Assembly (NCBI GenBank): GCA_021298875.1
Contig: JAJTHJ010000226.1
Location: 1-16,745, forward strand
Length of the DNA: 16,745 nucleotides
Reading direction: 5' to 3'
DNA from: Burkholderiales bacterium
GTDB taxonomy: Bacteria > Pseudomonadota > Gammaproteobacteria > Burkholderiales > Burkholderiaceae_F
Position numbers and translations under genes: made by a program. The notes beneath the pieces were generated by a model, which was not told the origin of the DNA, searched no databases, and worked only from the letters and a program-made list of their open reading frames with translations. Positions 7,011-14,118 of the stretch are shown here, in pieces (within the stretch, counting starts at the first letter, position 1; each line of letters begins with the position of its first letter).

Positions 7011-8294
7011 TTAGCGCCGGCGCCCGCCGCCGCCACCGCCGCCGCGCGGCGCGCCGCCGCTGGGCCGCGGTTGCGCAGCCGGCCGCGAGGCGGCACCGGC
7101 ACTGCCGCGGTTGGCGTTCATCGAGGCATTGCTGGCCGAGCCGCGGTTGTAGTCGCGCTGGGTGGCCGAGTTGTTGCCCACGCCTTGGAAGGCGTTGTCG
7201 CGTCCGGCGCCACCGCTGTAACCGCCGCGGTCGCCGCCGCCGTAGCTGCCACGGTCGGCGGTCGCGGGCCGGTTGCCGCCGTAATCGCCGCCGCCCGGCC
7301 GGTCGCCCGCGCGGTTACCAGTGCCGGCGCGATCCGCTGCACCGGCACGGTCGCCCGCTGCGCCGCCGTAACCACCATCGCGCCCGCGATAGTCGCCGCG
7401 CGCGTCGGCGCCGCCCACCTTGTTGCCGTACTTCTCGCGGCTGGCGTTGTCGCGATAGGCGACACCCTGCCGGTGCTCCGGGCTGTGCTGCCACTTGCCG
7501 CCGGTGTTGACGTCGTTGCGGTTGTAGTTGCGGTCGATGTTGGTTGCCCTGTTGACGTTGATGTTCACGTCGCCGCCGCCCCAGTTGACGTTGCCGTAGA
7601 TTGCGCCGGCTGCCGCGATGCCGACGCCCCAGGCGAAGCCTGCCGCGAGCGCACCGCCGGGGTAGTAGTAGGGCGGCGGCGGCCAGTAGTAAGGCGGGTA
7701 GGCCGCATAACCCCAGCCGCCGTAAACGACCGTCGGGTTACAGGCTGGCACGTAGATCACCTGCGGATTAGCCGGCTGGATCACGATCACCTGCTGCGAG
7801 CCGGCCTGCTCGACCGCGACCTTTTGCTGCTCATTGCTCTTCAGATTGCCGGCCTGCTGCGCCTTGACGCGCAGCCGCTGCACGGCGTCGAGCACAGCTT
7901 TCTGGTCGGCGAGGAAGGCATCGCCGAGTTTTTGCGTCCAATCGAGCTTTTCGTCCATCGGCGTGAGCACCTGCGGAAACGCGACCAGCGACTTCACGCT
8001 CACGTCCCAGGACTGGTCGGCCACCGCCTTGACCGCCGCATCGCCGGTGGTCTTGGGATTGGCCTTGACCCAGCGCGCCGCTTGCACCACCTCCAGCGGG
8101 TAGGTCGAGGCCATCAGCACCTGCGACAGCAGATCGTCCGGGTACAGCGCGATCGGTGCGACCAGCGCTTCGATTTCCTCGGGTTTGAAGGTGGGCTGCG
8201 CCGTCTGCGCCCGCGCCACGCCGCTCGCGGCGAATGCGCTGGCCAACAGGAAGATCAAAAAGCGCCGCACCAGCAGCGTGGCGGGCAGAGTCAT
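7011..8294 (-). CDS. DUF3300 family secreted protein with Gly/Arg-rich tail
   Basis: This 427-aa protein has a signal peptide ending near ARA (residue 29), then the DUF3300 domain with its hallmark LVAPIALYPDDLLSQVLMAS and TYPLEVVQAARWVK, extending to about residue 165. A segment reading QPANPQVIYVPACNPTVVYG is followed by a Tyr/Pro/Gly-rich stretch with a possible membrane-associated GGALAAGFAWGVGIAAAGAI. From about residue 265 on, the chain is low complexity: Gly, Asn, Arg, Asp and Tyr repeats such as GGYGG and DRAG, ending in seven Gly and three Arg. That tail is probably disordered. The ATG at 8292-8294 has AGGAGGT 6 nt upstream; the frame is open further upstream but lacks a signal peptide there. 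It heads the four-gene minus-strand cluster. Biochemical role unknown. Confidence 0.9.
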   Translation of the reverse strand: MTLPATLLVRRFLIFLLASAFAASGVARAQTAQPTFKPEEIEALVAPIALYPDDLLSQVLMASTYPLEVVQAARWVKANPKTTGDAAVKAVADQSWDVSVKSLVAFPQVLTPMDEKLDWTQKLGDAFLADQKAVLDAVQRLRVKAQQAGNLKSNEQQKVAVEQAGSQQVIVIQPANPQVIYVPACNPTVVYGGWGYAAYPPYYWPPPPYYYPGGALAAGFAWGVGIAAAGAIYGNVNWGGGDVNINVNRATNIDRNYNRNDVNTGGKWQHSPEHRQGVAYRDNASREKYGNKVGGADARGDYRGRDGGYGGAAGDRAGAADRAGTGNRAGDRPGGGDYGGNRPATADRGSYGGGDRGGYSGGAGRDNAFQGVGNNSATQRDYNRGSASNASMNANRGSAGAASRPAAQPRPSGGAPRGGGGGGGRRR

Positions 8295-8421
8295 CGGGCG
8301 ACCTCCTAAAGCGGAATGAACGAACAGCGCAAGGATAGGCCGCTTTCGCGCAGGCGGTTTGCCCTTTGGTGCCACCGCCACCACCGGCCCTCGCGCAAAC
8401 GTGTACCGATTGAGATGCCGC
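8295..8421. other. Probable promoter region of the DUF3300-ppk2 cluster
   Basis: These 127 bp lie between the fitB remnant and the DUF3300 gene and must include the cluster's promoter if it is not read through from upstream. The AGGAGGT site for DUF3300 is at 8301-8307. I could not identify a clear promoter by eye. Confidence 0.4.
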
Positions 8422-8641
8422 TCAAGATCGCCACGGGTCGACGACGTCGACCCCCGCAGCGAGGAAGGGCGCCGCGTCGCGCGTTGCCACGGTGTAACCG
8501 TGTATCGATCATCAGGGCAATCTCGTCGTTCCCGCGAACGACACTGGATACGCGCTCGCACGGGAGTGACGTGCCTTTACTGGCCGAGTGAAGCGGAGTT
8601 GGAGTAAAGCGCTTCGGTGGTCGGGCATCGAGCACGATCGT
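8422..8641 (-). pseudogene. Decayed FitB-type PIN toxin gene with internal replacement
   Basis: Two ends of a FitB-like toxin remain and the middle is gone. The 5' end (8641 downward) reads (ACG) ATC GTG CTC GAT, that is ?IVLDA, matching the MIVLDTNV start of FitB with its first catalytic Asp, but the start codon is ACG. The 3' end (8505-8422) reads GYTVATRDAAPFLAAGVDVV then DPWRS and a stop, matching the C-terminus of this family including the last acidic residue. The two ends are in different frames (offset 217 bp, not a multiple of three). The 130 bp between them, instead of about 300 expected, contain a repeat-like sequence with a palindrome at 8525-8542. No toxin can be made. Confidence 0.75.
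8525..8542. repeat. Palindrome of an interspersed REP-like repeat inside fitB remnant
   Basis: GTCGTTC (8525-8531) pairs with GAACGAC (8536-8542) around a 4-nt loop. The flanking sequence, GGGAGTGACG (8562-8571) and its partner side CACTGGATACGCGC, resembles the widespread proteobacterial repeat with 'tcattcccgcg...ggaatccagt' structure. It occupies the place where the central part of the toxin should be. The copy number elsewhere is not visible here. Confidence 0.5.
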
Positions 8642-8877
8642 CTGAAGCGCGCCGGCCGCGCGGGCCTCTTGCCGCGCCGCAGGTCGAGTTCGACGCCGCC
8701 GAAGCGTCGTCCGAGTGCGGCTAGTTCGGAGCCGACCTTCAGGCGCGTGGGCGACCGGACCGCCGTTTCCAGAATCTCGCGAATCTCTGCCTCCATGCTT
8801 CGGCCATGGAGCGACGCGCGCTGCTTGAGGGCACGATGCGTCTCCTCGGGCAGGTTGCGGACGGTAACGACGAACAT
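8638..8877 (-). CDS. FitA-type ribbon-helix-helix antitoxin (stop codon lost)
   Basis: The N-terminus FVVTVRNLPEETHRALKQRA with HGRSMEAEIREILETAV is a typical FitA RHH DNA-binding domain. The C-terminal LAALGRRFGGVELDLRRGK fits the toxin-binding tail. The coordinates given cover the 79 residues of the normal protein plus the codon where its stop should be. That codon (8640-8638) is CGA; with T in place of C it would be TGA, giving the usual length and an ATGA overlap with the toxin start. As it stands, translation runs on to a TGA at 8512-8514, making 121 aa with an unrelated tail. FitA represses its own operon with FitB; without toxin this copy is an orphan, possibly still DNA binding. Confidence 0.8.
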
Positions 8878-8960
8878 CGCAGATCTCGATCCGGCGCGGG
8901 CGGAAAGCGGCGAAAGCGACCGAGTCAGTGCGTCTTCGGTGGCGCGTGCGCCCGCCGACC

Positions 8961-9965
8961 TCAGCCCCGCGCCAACTCCGGCGGGCTGAACAGCGACTTG
9001 ATCGTCGCCTTGCGGATGCTGCGGTCGTCGGGCACGGCGTACAGCACGGGGGTCAGCATCTCCTCGAAGATGCCGCGCAGGCTGCGCGCGCCGGTTTTGT
9101 ATTCGAGCGCCAGTTGTGCGATCTGCTCGAAGGCGGTGCGCTCGATGGTCAGGTCCACGCCCTCGTTTTTCAGGATCGCGCGGAACTGGCGATACAGCGC
9201 GTTGCGCGGCTCGATCATGATGCGCACCAGCAGTTCGCGCGTCAGTTCGTGGAAGCGCGCCACCACCGGCAGCCGGCCGGTGAATTCCGGGATCAGCCCG
9301 TAGGCGAAGAGGTCGGTCGGCTTCACGCGGGCGTTCAACCGCTCAAGAATCTTGCCGTCCTCTTCGCTGGCGTCCGAGGTGTTGACGAAGCCAAAGCCGT
9401 GGTTGTTGGCCATGATCGCCTCCAGCCCGACAAAGGCGCCGCCGCAGACGAACAGCGCCTGCGTGGTGTCGAGGTACTGACCGCTGGCGAGTTTGACCTG
9501 CGCGCCCTCCATGATCTTGAGCAGCGCATGCTGCACGTTCTCGCCCGAGGTGGCGCGCGTCTCGCCCTCGCGCGCGCGCAGCTTGTCGATCTCGTCGATG
9601 AAGACGATGCCGCGCTGCGCCCGCGCCAGGTCGCCGCCGGCCTTGTCGATCAGCCGCGCCAGCAGCGCGTCGATCTCGTCGTTGACGAAGCGCGTCTGCG
9701 CCAGCGAAGTCGCCTCGGCGGTGGCGAAGGGCACGTCTAGGATGCGCGACAGCGTTTCGCACAGCAGCGTCTTGCCGGTGCCGGACGGGCCGATCAGCAG
9801 CACGTTGCTCTTGGCGATCGGCGCGCCGTCGCCGCCGCCCACCGCGATCTTGCGGAAGTGCGCGTAGACGGCCACCGCCACGGTGCGCTTCGCCTCGGTC
9901 TGCCCGATCACGTACTGGTCGAGCGCGGCGACGATCTGGCTCGGGGTGAACTTCAGGTCTGGCAC
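8961..9965 (-). CDS. ClpX-like AAA+ ATPase lacking the zinc-binding domain
   Basis: This 334-aa protein is closely related to the ClpX unfoldase but about 90 residues shorter. It begins at FTPSQIVAALDQYVIGQ, the start of the AAA+ module; the Cys4 zinc-binding domain is absent, and a stop in frame at 9987-9989 rules out an upstream extension. Walker A is GPSGTGKT (59-66), Walker B GIVFIDEIDKL (119-129), the arginine-finger box GLIPEFTGRLPV (223-234) and sensor 2 TGARSLR (291-297), so ATP hydrolysis looks intact. The pore-1 loop, GYVG in ClpX, is TRFV (91-94). The RKH loop is missing (15 residues between EG and LF where E. coli ClpX has 25). The ClpP-docking IGF tripeptide aligns with FGF (191-193). 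Start is GTG with no evident SD sequence. A diverged paralogue or a specialised unfoldase/remodeller is likely. Confidence 0.85.
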   Translation of the reverse strand: MPDLKFTPSQIVAALDQYVIGQTEAKRTVAVAVYAHFRKIAVGGGDGAPIAKSNVLLIGPSGTGKTLLCETLSRILDVPFATAEATSLAQTRFVNDEIDALLARLIDKAGGDLARAQRGIVFIDEIDKLRAREGETRATSGENVQHALLKIMEGAQVKLASGQYLDTTQALFVCGGAFVGLEAIMANNHGFGFVNTSDASEEDGKILERLNARVKPTDLFAYGLIPEFTGRLPVVARFHELTRELLVRIMIEPRNALYRQFRAILKNEGVDLTIERTAFEQIAQLALEYKTGARSLRGIFEEMLTPVLYAVPDDRSIRKATIKSLFSPPELARG

Positions 9966-10082
9966 GGTGTGGCGATCGGGCGGCAGTCAGGGCCGGGCCA
10001 TCGTAACCCAGGCGCGGCGCCGCACCGCCGGTTCGCGTACGCTGCGGCTGCGGAGCCGATTCCGCGCACGGAGGGAAATCGA

Positions 10083-10253
10083 TTGGCAAAGCCCAACTAC
10101 GCATTCGCCAAGCGCCAGCGCGATCTGGCCAAGCAGCAGAAGAAGGCCGAAAAACTCAAGCGCAAGGCCGAGGCCGCAACGCCGCCCGCGCCGCCGCCGC
10201 CCGCCGAAGATCAGCCCGCCGACGCGACCAACCCGCGGAACAGCGCCGCATAG
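10083..10253 (+). CDS. Small Lys/Arg-rich conserved hypothetical protein
   Basis: This 56-aa protein begins with TTG (10083) and reads (M)AKPNYAFAKRQRDLAKQQKK, then an Ala/Pro-rich tail. GGAGGG lies 7 nt upstream of the TTG, which supports both the gene and the start. Short proteins starting with the same AKPNY-F-KRQR-LAK pattern are common in beta- and gammaproteobacteria, with no known role; the basic helix suggests nucleic-acid or ribosome contact, but this is inference. It is divergent from the ClpX-like gene and its last 43 bp overlap the 3' end of glgA on the opposite strand. Confidence 0.7.
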   Translation: MAKPNYAFAKRQRDLAKQQKKAEKLKRKAEAATPPAPPPPAEDQPADATNPRNSAA

Positions 10254-11692
10254 CGCCGCGCTGGCGCGGCCCAACTCACGTCGCTCGCCATGCCGCGCGC
10301 CTGCAACTGGCGCCAGACGGCCGGTTGGCGCCACAGCGCGGCGGTGTGGGCGAGCGCAAGCTCCAGCCGCTCGCGCGTGACCGGCGCAAACAGCACGCCG
10401 GTGGCGGCATCGGCGGCGAGCGCCATCTCGTTGGCATCGACCACGGTGTCGGCCAGCCCACCGACGCGCGCCGCCACCGGCACGCAGCCGTAGCGCAGCG
10501 CGGCCAGTTGGGTCAGGCCGCAGGGCTCGTAGCGCGAGGGCACCAGCAGAGCATCCGCGCCTGCTTGCACACGATGGGCGAGCGCTTCGTCGTAGCCGAT
10601 CAGCGCGGCCACGCGACCGGGATAGCGCAGCGCGGCGGCGCGAAAGCCGTCTTCGAGCGCGGCATCGCCGGTGCCCACCAGCGCCAGTTGCGCGCCTTGA
10701 TGCAGTAGCGCCGGCAACGCTTCGAGCAGCAGGTCGAGTCCCTTCTGCCACGACAGCCGACTCACCACGCCATAGAGCAACGCGTCCGGCGCGGAGGCGA
10801 GGCCCAGTTGCGCTTGCAGCGCGGCCTTGTTGGCGGCGCGACGTTCCAGCGTGGCCGCGTCGTACTTCTGCGCGAGGTGCGGATCGGTGGCGGGGTTCCA
10901 CACGTCGGTATCCAGGCCGTTGAGGATGCCGCTCACCACGTCGGCGCGCTGGCGCAGCAGGCCGTCCAGCCCCATGCCGAACTCGGGCGTGCGGATCTCC
11001 GCCGCGTAGGTGGGCGAGACGGTGGTGATCGCATCGGCCAGCGCCAGCCCGCCCTTCAGATACCCGATGTTGCCGTAGTACTCCACGCCGTCGATCGCCC
11101 AGGACTGCGGCGGCAAGCCGAGTTCGGCCAGCAGCGCCTGCGGGAACTGCCCCTGGTAGCCGAGGTTGTGCACCGTCATCACGCTGCGTGGGCGCGGCGT
11201 GCCGCCGTAGTGCAAGTAGGCGGGCGCCAGCGCCGCCTGCCAGTCGTGCGCGTGCACGATGTCCGGCGCGTAGCCGGCCATGGCGCCGCGCCCGATGGCT
11301 GCCGCCTTCTGCGCCAGCGCGGCAAAGCGCTGCGCGTTGTCCGGCCACTCCTTGCCGTCGGGCGCGAGGTAGGGGTTGCCGACGCGCGCGTACAGGTGCG
11401 GCGCGTCGAGCACCAGCAGATCCAGGCCCGCCGCCTGCGCCGCGCGCAGCCGCGCCGGCGCGCCGAACAGATCGGCAAACTCGTGCACGGTGGACGCGTC
11501 GCCGGCCGCCGCCAGCACCGCGGGGTAGCCGGGCAGCAGTGTGCGCACGGCGATGCCCTCAGTCGCCAGCGCCAAGGGCAGCGCGTAGGCCACGTCGGCC
11601 AGGCCGCCGGTCTTGACGAAGGGGTACAGCTCGGACACCACCGCCAGCACGGCGAGCGGCGCTTGCGCGGAGGACGTTCGACGAAGGGCCAT
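10211..11692 (-). CDS. glgA: Glycogen (starch) synthase GlgA
   Basis: This 493-aa GT5 glycosyltransferase transfers glucose from ADP-glucose to the growing alpha-1,4-glucan. The ADP-glucose-binding KTGGLADV motif is at residues 27-34 near the N-terminus, HAHDW at 147-151, and the C-terminal domain contains SRLSWQKGLD (311-320), PSRYEPCGLTQLAALRYG (385-402, with the catalytic Glu389) and VGGLADTV (410-417). Length and motif order are standard. The ATG at 11690-11692 gives the normal N-terminus (MALRRTSSAQAPLAVLAVVS); the frame is open further upstream without homology. No glgB, glgC or glgP is visible in this window, so glycogen genes are dispersed. It is convergent with the small Lys-rich gene and divergent from the RRM-like gene. 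Confidence 0.95.
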   Translation of the reverse strand: MALRRTSSAQAPLAVLAVVSELYPFVKTGGLADVAYALPLALATEGIAVRTLLPGYPAVLAAAGDASTVHEFADLFGAPARLRAAQAAGLDLLVLDAPHLYARVGNPYLAPDGKEWPDNAQRFAALAQKAAAIGRGAMAGYAPDIVHAHDWQAALAPAYLHYGGTPRPRSVMTVHNLGYQGQFPQALLAELGLPPQSWAIDGVEYYGNIGYLKGGLALADAITTVSPTYAAEIRTPEFGMGLDGLLRQRADVVSGILNGLDTDVWNPATDPHLAQKYDAATLERRAANKAALQAQLGLASAPDALLYGVVSRLSWQKGLDLLLEALPALLHQGAQLALVGTGDAALEDGFRAAALRYPGRVAALIGYDEALAHRVQAGADALLVPSRYEPCGLTQLAALRYGCVPVAARVGGLADTVVDANEMALAADAATGVLFAPVTRERLELALAHTAALWRQPAVWRQLQARGMASDVSWAAPARRYAALFRGLVASAG

Positions 11693-11755
11693 GCGCGGCA
11701 ATCTCAAAGGTGCATCATATCGGCGTGGCGCACGGCGCCGACTCCGGAGAACACG

Positions 11756-12019
11756 ATGGCCAGACTGTGGATCGCCAACCTGCCGCCCGAGGCAAGCGAC
11801 GACGAGATCGACGAGTTCCTGCAGAAGTACGGCTTCCCGAGCTTCGACGGCATCGAACGCGTGCCCGGCGACGGCTCGCGCCCGGCGGCGATCCTCGACT
11901 TCCCGTCGCTCACCGAAGATCTGTTGCGCCGGCTGCAACCGCGCGTGCACGACGTGGCCTGGCGCGAGCACAAGCTTTTCGTCAGCGTCGGCCTGCCGGC
12001 GCGGCCCGAGCCGAAGTAG
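11756..12019 (+). CDS. Small RRM-like RNA-binding protein
   Basis: This 87-aa protein has the beta-alpha-beta pattern of a short RNA recognition motif. An RNP2-like strand LWIANL (4-9) is followed by PPEASDDEIDEFLQKYGFP, the typical first helix, and by RPAAILDFPS at the RNP1 place, although the aromatic RNP1 residues are not conserved. The last strand is KLFVSVGLP. RNA binding is therefore plausible but weaker than in standard RRM proteins. GGAGA lies 5 nt upstream of the ATG. It heads a run of closely spaced plus-strand genes, with 8 bp to the next gene. Confidence 0.7.
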   Translation: MARLWIANLPPEASDDEIDEFLQKYGFPSFDGIERVPGDGSRPAAILDFPSLTEDLLRRLQPRVHDVAWREHKLFVSVGLPARPEPK

Positions 12020-12027
12020 CCGCGGCG

Positions 12028-13047
12028 ATGGGCCTCTTCGATCGGCTGTTCGAGCGCAAGCGGGGCCGCCCCGAGGCGGATGAAGGCGACATCGTCCAGT
12101 TCGCCGCCGAGCGCGCGGCCGAGATCGTCGATCCGCGGTTGAAGCTCGTGCCGCGCTACGTCGAGCGGCTGCGCCCGGCGCTGGAAACGACGATCGAGTA
12201 CATCCGCGCGACCGTCGCGGGCCTGGGCGCACCGCGCGAGGCGAGTGCTGCCGCGTGGAGTACCGACCCGACCATTCGCGCGGTGTTTGCGCGCGCCGAC
12301 GACGTGGCGGCGGTCGTCTCGCGCGCGCGCGAGGTGCAGAAGTTCTTCCGCCAGAACGCGGCGGCGAGCGAAGTCTTCGCCACGCTCGGCATGGCCTTCG
12401 AAGAGCGCACGGTGCTGGCGCCGGCGCTGGTCGATGGCGTGCTGCGGCAGGACGTGGCGCGCACGCAGTTGTCCTTCGGCGATCACCGGGTCGCCGTGGT
12501 CGGCGCCACCGAACTGGAGTTCCGCCGTGCCATCGGGCACCTGATGTTCAACCAGTACCTGCTGAACACCGCGGCGCGCCTGGCCGGCCAGGACAAGCAG
12601 CGCAAAGACCTGACCGTCACGCGCAGCCTGTTGCGCGCCAAGCTGCGGATGCTGCAAGGGCGCGAGGCGACGCTCGCCGACGAGTTGGCCGACGGCGAAT
12701 CCGCCGACCCGGTGGCCGCGATCGCCGATCTGGAGCGGCAACTGGAGCGCACCGACGAAGCCTTCGAAGACCTCGGCGGCGGCGTCGATGCGCTGGAAAA
12801 GGAGTTCGAGATCCTGGCCCAGACGCTGTCGCATCCCGGCCAGAGCGTGGAGATCGCCGAGCGCCGGCTGCGCATCGATCACTACAACACGGTGCAGACC
12901 GACGGCGGCGGCGACGAGATCGAGTTCTCTGTATTGCGGATCGCCACCGACCCGCCGCGCACCCGCGCCGCGATCCTGGTGCGCTTTGCGCGCACCGACC
13001 TGCGCGCCGGCGGCCTCAACTTCGGCGCCGCCGAGCGCGCGCTTTGA
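12028..13047 (+). CDS. Conserved-looking protein of unknown function with coiled coil
   Basis: I do not recognise this 339-aa protein. It starts MGLFDRLFERKRGRPEADEG, soluble and charged with no signal peptide or TM segment. Residues 21-180 are mostly helical. Residues about 182-280 have heptad-like Leu spacing (RSLLRAKLRMLQGREATLADEL, then LERQLERTDEAFEDLG and DALEKEFEILAQTL; a probable coiled coil with a Gly break at 250-252). The C-terminal 60 residues look like a small beta domain (DEIEFSVLRIATDPPRTRAA, AILVRFARTDL). It follows the RRM-like gene by 8 bp and precedes DUF302 by 14 bp, so the four genes are probably co-transcribed. Codon composition matches its neighbours. Function unknown; a scaffold or nucleic-acid-associated role is only a guess. 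Confidence 0.8.
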   Translation: MGLFDRLFERKRGRPEADEGDIVQFAAERAAEIVDPRLKLVPRYVERLRPALETTIEYIRATVAGLGAPREASAAAWSTDPTIRAVFARADDVAAVVSRAREVQKFFRQNAAASEVFATLGMAFEERTVLAPALVDGVLRQDVARTQLSFGDHRVAVVGATELEFRRAIGHLMFNQYLLNTAARLAGQDKQRKDLTVTRSLLRAKLRMLQGREATLADELADGESADPVAAIADLERQLERTDEAFEDLGGGVDALEKEFEILAQTLSHPGQSVEIAERRLRIDHYNTVQTDGGGDEIEFSVLRIATDPPRTRAAILVRFARTDLRAGGLNFGAAERAL

Positions 13048-13061
13048 TGGGAGCAACGACG

Positions 13062-13454
13062 ATGCAAAACGCCTACGGCTTCGGCAAGACCGTCGCGCTG
13101 AGTTACGAACAAGCGCTTGAAAAGGCGACCGCCGAACTGCAAAAGGAAGGCTTCGGCGTGTTGACCGAAATCGACGTGGCCGCCACACTCAAGAAGAAGC
13201 TCGGCGCCGACATGCCGCCCTATAAGATTCTCGGCGCCTGCAACCCGCCGTTTGCGCACCGCGCGCTGGCGGCCGAACCGACCATCGGCCTGCTGCTGCC
13301 CTGCAACATCGTCGTGCGGGTGGACGCGGCGGGCGCCACGCAGGTCGAGTTCATGGACCCGGCGGCCATGCAGAAGATGAGCGACAGCGCCGAGCTGGCC
13401 GCCGTGGCCGCTGAGGTACGCGCGCGGTTGCTGCGCGTGATGGACGCGCTGTAG
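13062..13454 (+). CDS. DUF302 domain protein
   Basis: This 130-aa protein is a DUF302 domain over its whole length. Characteristic parts are LSYEQALEKATAELQKEGFG, VLTEIDVAATLKKKLG, PYKILGACNPPFAHRAL and the strand GLLLPCNIVVRV. The family is small, soluble and of unknown biochemical role; it often appears with sulfur-oxidation or stress genes. I chose the ATG at 13062 because GGGAG lies 8 nt upstream. An ATG five codons earlier (13047) overlaps the stop of the preceding gene as TGATG and could serve by coupling. Confidence 0.93.
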   Translation: MQNAYGFGKTVALSYEQALEKATAELQKEGFGVLTEIDVAATLKKKLGADMPPYKILGACNPPFAHRALAAEPTIGLLLPCNIVVRVDAAGATQVEFMDPAAMQKMSDSAELAAVAAEVRARLLRVMDAL

Positions 13455-13464
13455 TCGCCGGCGG

Positions 13465-13773
13465 ATGGAAGCGCTCGCCGTCATCCTGGTCATCGCACTG
13501 TCCACCTGGTTGACGGTCGGCTGGCGCGGGCGCTACTGGCGCAAACGCGTCGCGCGTTGGGCGGACAGTGAGGGCGTGCAACTGCTGCACTGTCGCGCCG
13601 CCAAGCGCCGGGAAGGACTGGCGCGCTCGGCGCCGACGGAAGGCCAAAGCGTCTTCCGCGTCCGCGTGTGCGACCGCGACGGCGCGGTCAAAGAGGCTTG
13701 GCTGACCTTCGGGCGGCCGGCCAACCGCGGGTCGGCGCCGGATGATTTGATCGACGTGACTTGGGATCGTTAA
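13465..13773 (+). CDS. Small single-TM hypothetical protein
   Basis: The 102-aa product starts with one TM segment (MEALAVILVIALSTWLTVGW, residues 2-20), then a basic stop-transfer stretch RGRYWRKRVARWADSEG and a soluble beta-rich domain (VFRVRVCDRDGAVKEAWLTF) ending in DDLIDVTWDR. It is probably anchored in the inner membrane with the C-terminal domain in the cytoplasm. It lies 10 bp after the DUF302 stop, as last gene of the plus-strand run. I do not recognise the family. Confidence 0.65.
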   Translation: MEALAVILVIALSTWLTVGWRGRYWRKRVARWADSEGVQLLHCRAAKRREGLARSAPTEGQSVFRVRVCDRDGAVKEAWLTFGRPANRGSAPDDLIDVTWDR

Positions 13774-13827
13774 GCGGCGCGTTCGCCGTCGCTGCGGGCT
13801 GCTATCTTTCCACCGACCGATGCTCCA

Positions 13828-14118
13828 ATGAAACCCTCACTCAGGCTTGAAGCCAATCGGGCCGCCGTCCGCGCGGCGGCGGCTCGTTATCGCGCCGCCA
13901 ACCCGCGGGTGTTCGGCTCAGTGCTGCACGGCACCGACGGCGACGGTAGCGACCTCGATGTCCTCGTCGACGCCCTGCCGGGTGCCACGCTGTTCGATCT
14001 CGGCGCCTTGCACGCGGAGCTGGAGCAACTGCTTGGCGTTCGCGTCGAATTGCTGACTCCCGGCGACCTCCCTCCCAAGTTTCGCGACCGCGTGTTGCGG
14101 GAAGCCCGCCCGATATGA
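13828..14118 (+). CDS. MNT-type nucleotidyltransferase antitoxin
   Basis: This 96-aa protein is a minimal nucleotidyltransferase of the type paired with HEPN toxins. The active-site motif is VFGSVLHGTDGDGSDLDVLV: Gly30-Ser31 followed by the metal-binding D42 and D44. The third acidic position in the following strand is E74 (VRVELLTPGD). Related MntA antitoxins neutralise their HEPN partner by adding AMP groups to a tyrosine near its active site. The stop overlaps the start of the HEPN gene by four bases (ATGA, 14115-14118), typical of coupled toxin-antitoxin genes. No SD sequence is visible before the ATG. Confidence 0.9.
   Translation: MKPSLRLEANRAAVRAAAARYRAANPRVFGSVLHGTDGDGSDLDVLVDALPGATLFDLGALHAELEQLLGVRVELLTPGDLPPKFRDRVLREARPI

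Noticed and set aside
8525..8542. Palindrome as a terminator for fitA
   Set aside because: No T-run follows on either strand and the sequence resembles an interspersed repeat.
8295..8561. Longer DUF3300 start
   Set aside because: A signal peptide and an AGGAGGT site place the start at 8294; the added region overlaps the fitB remnant.
9966..10104. Hidden zinc-binding domain upstream of the ClpX-like gene
   Set aside because: An in-frame stop lies at 9987-9989 and no Cys-rich peptide is encoded in the other frames on that strand.
11693..12232. Upstream extension of GlgA
   Set aside because: The frame is open by chance, but the added residues lack homology and overlap the RRM-like gene; the ATG at 11690-11692 gives the standard N-terminus.
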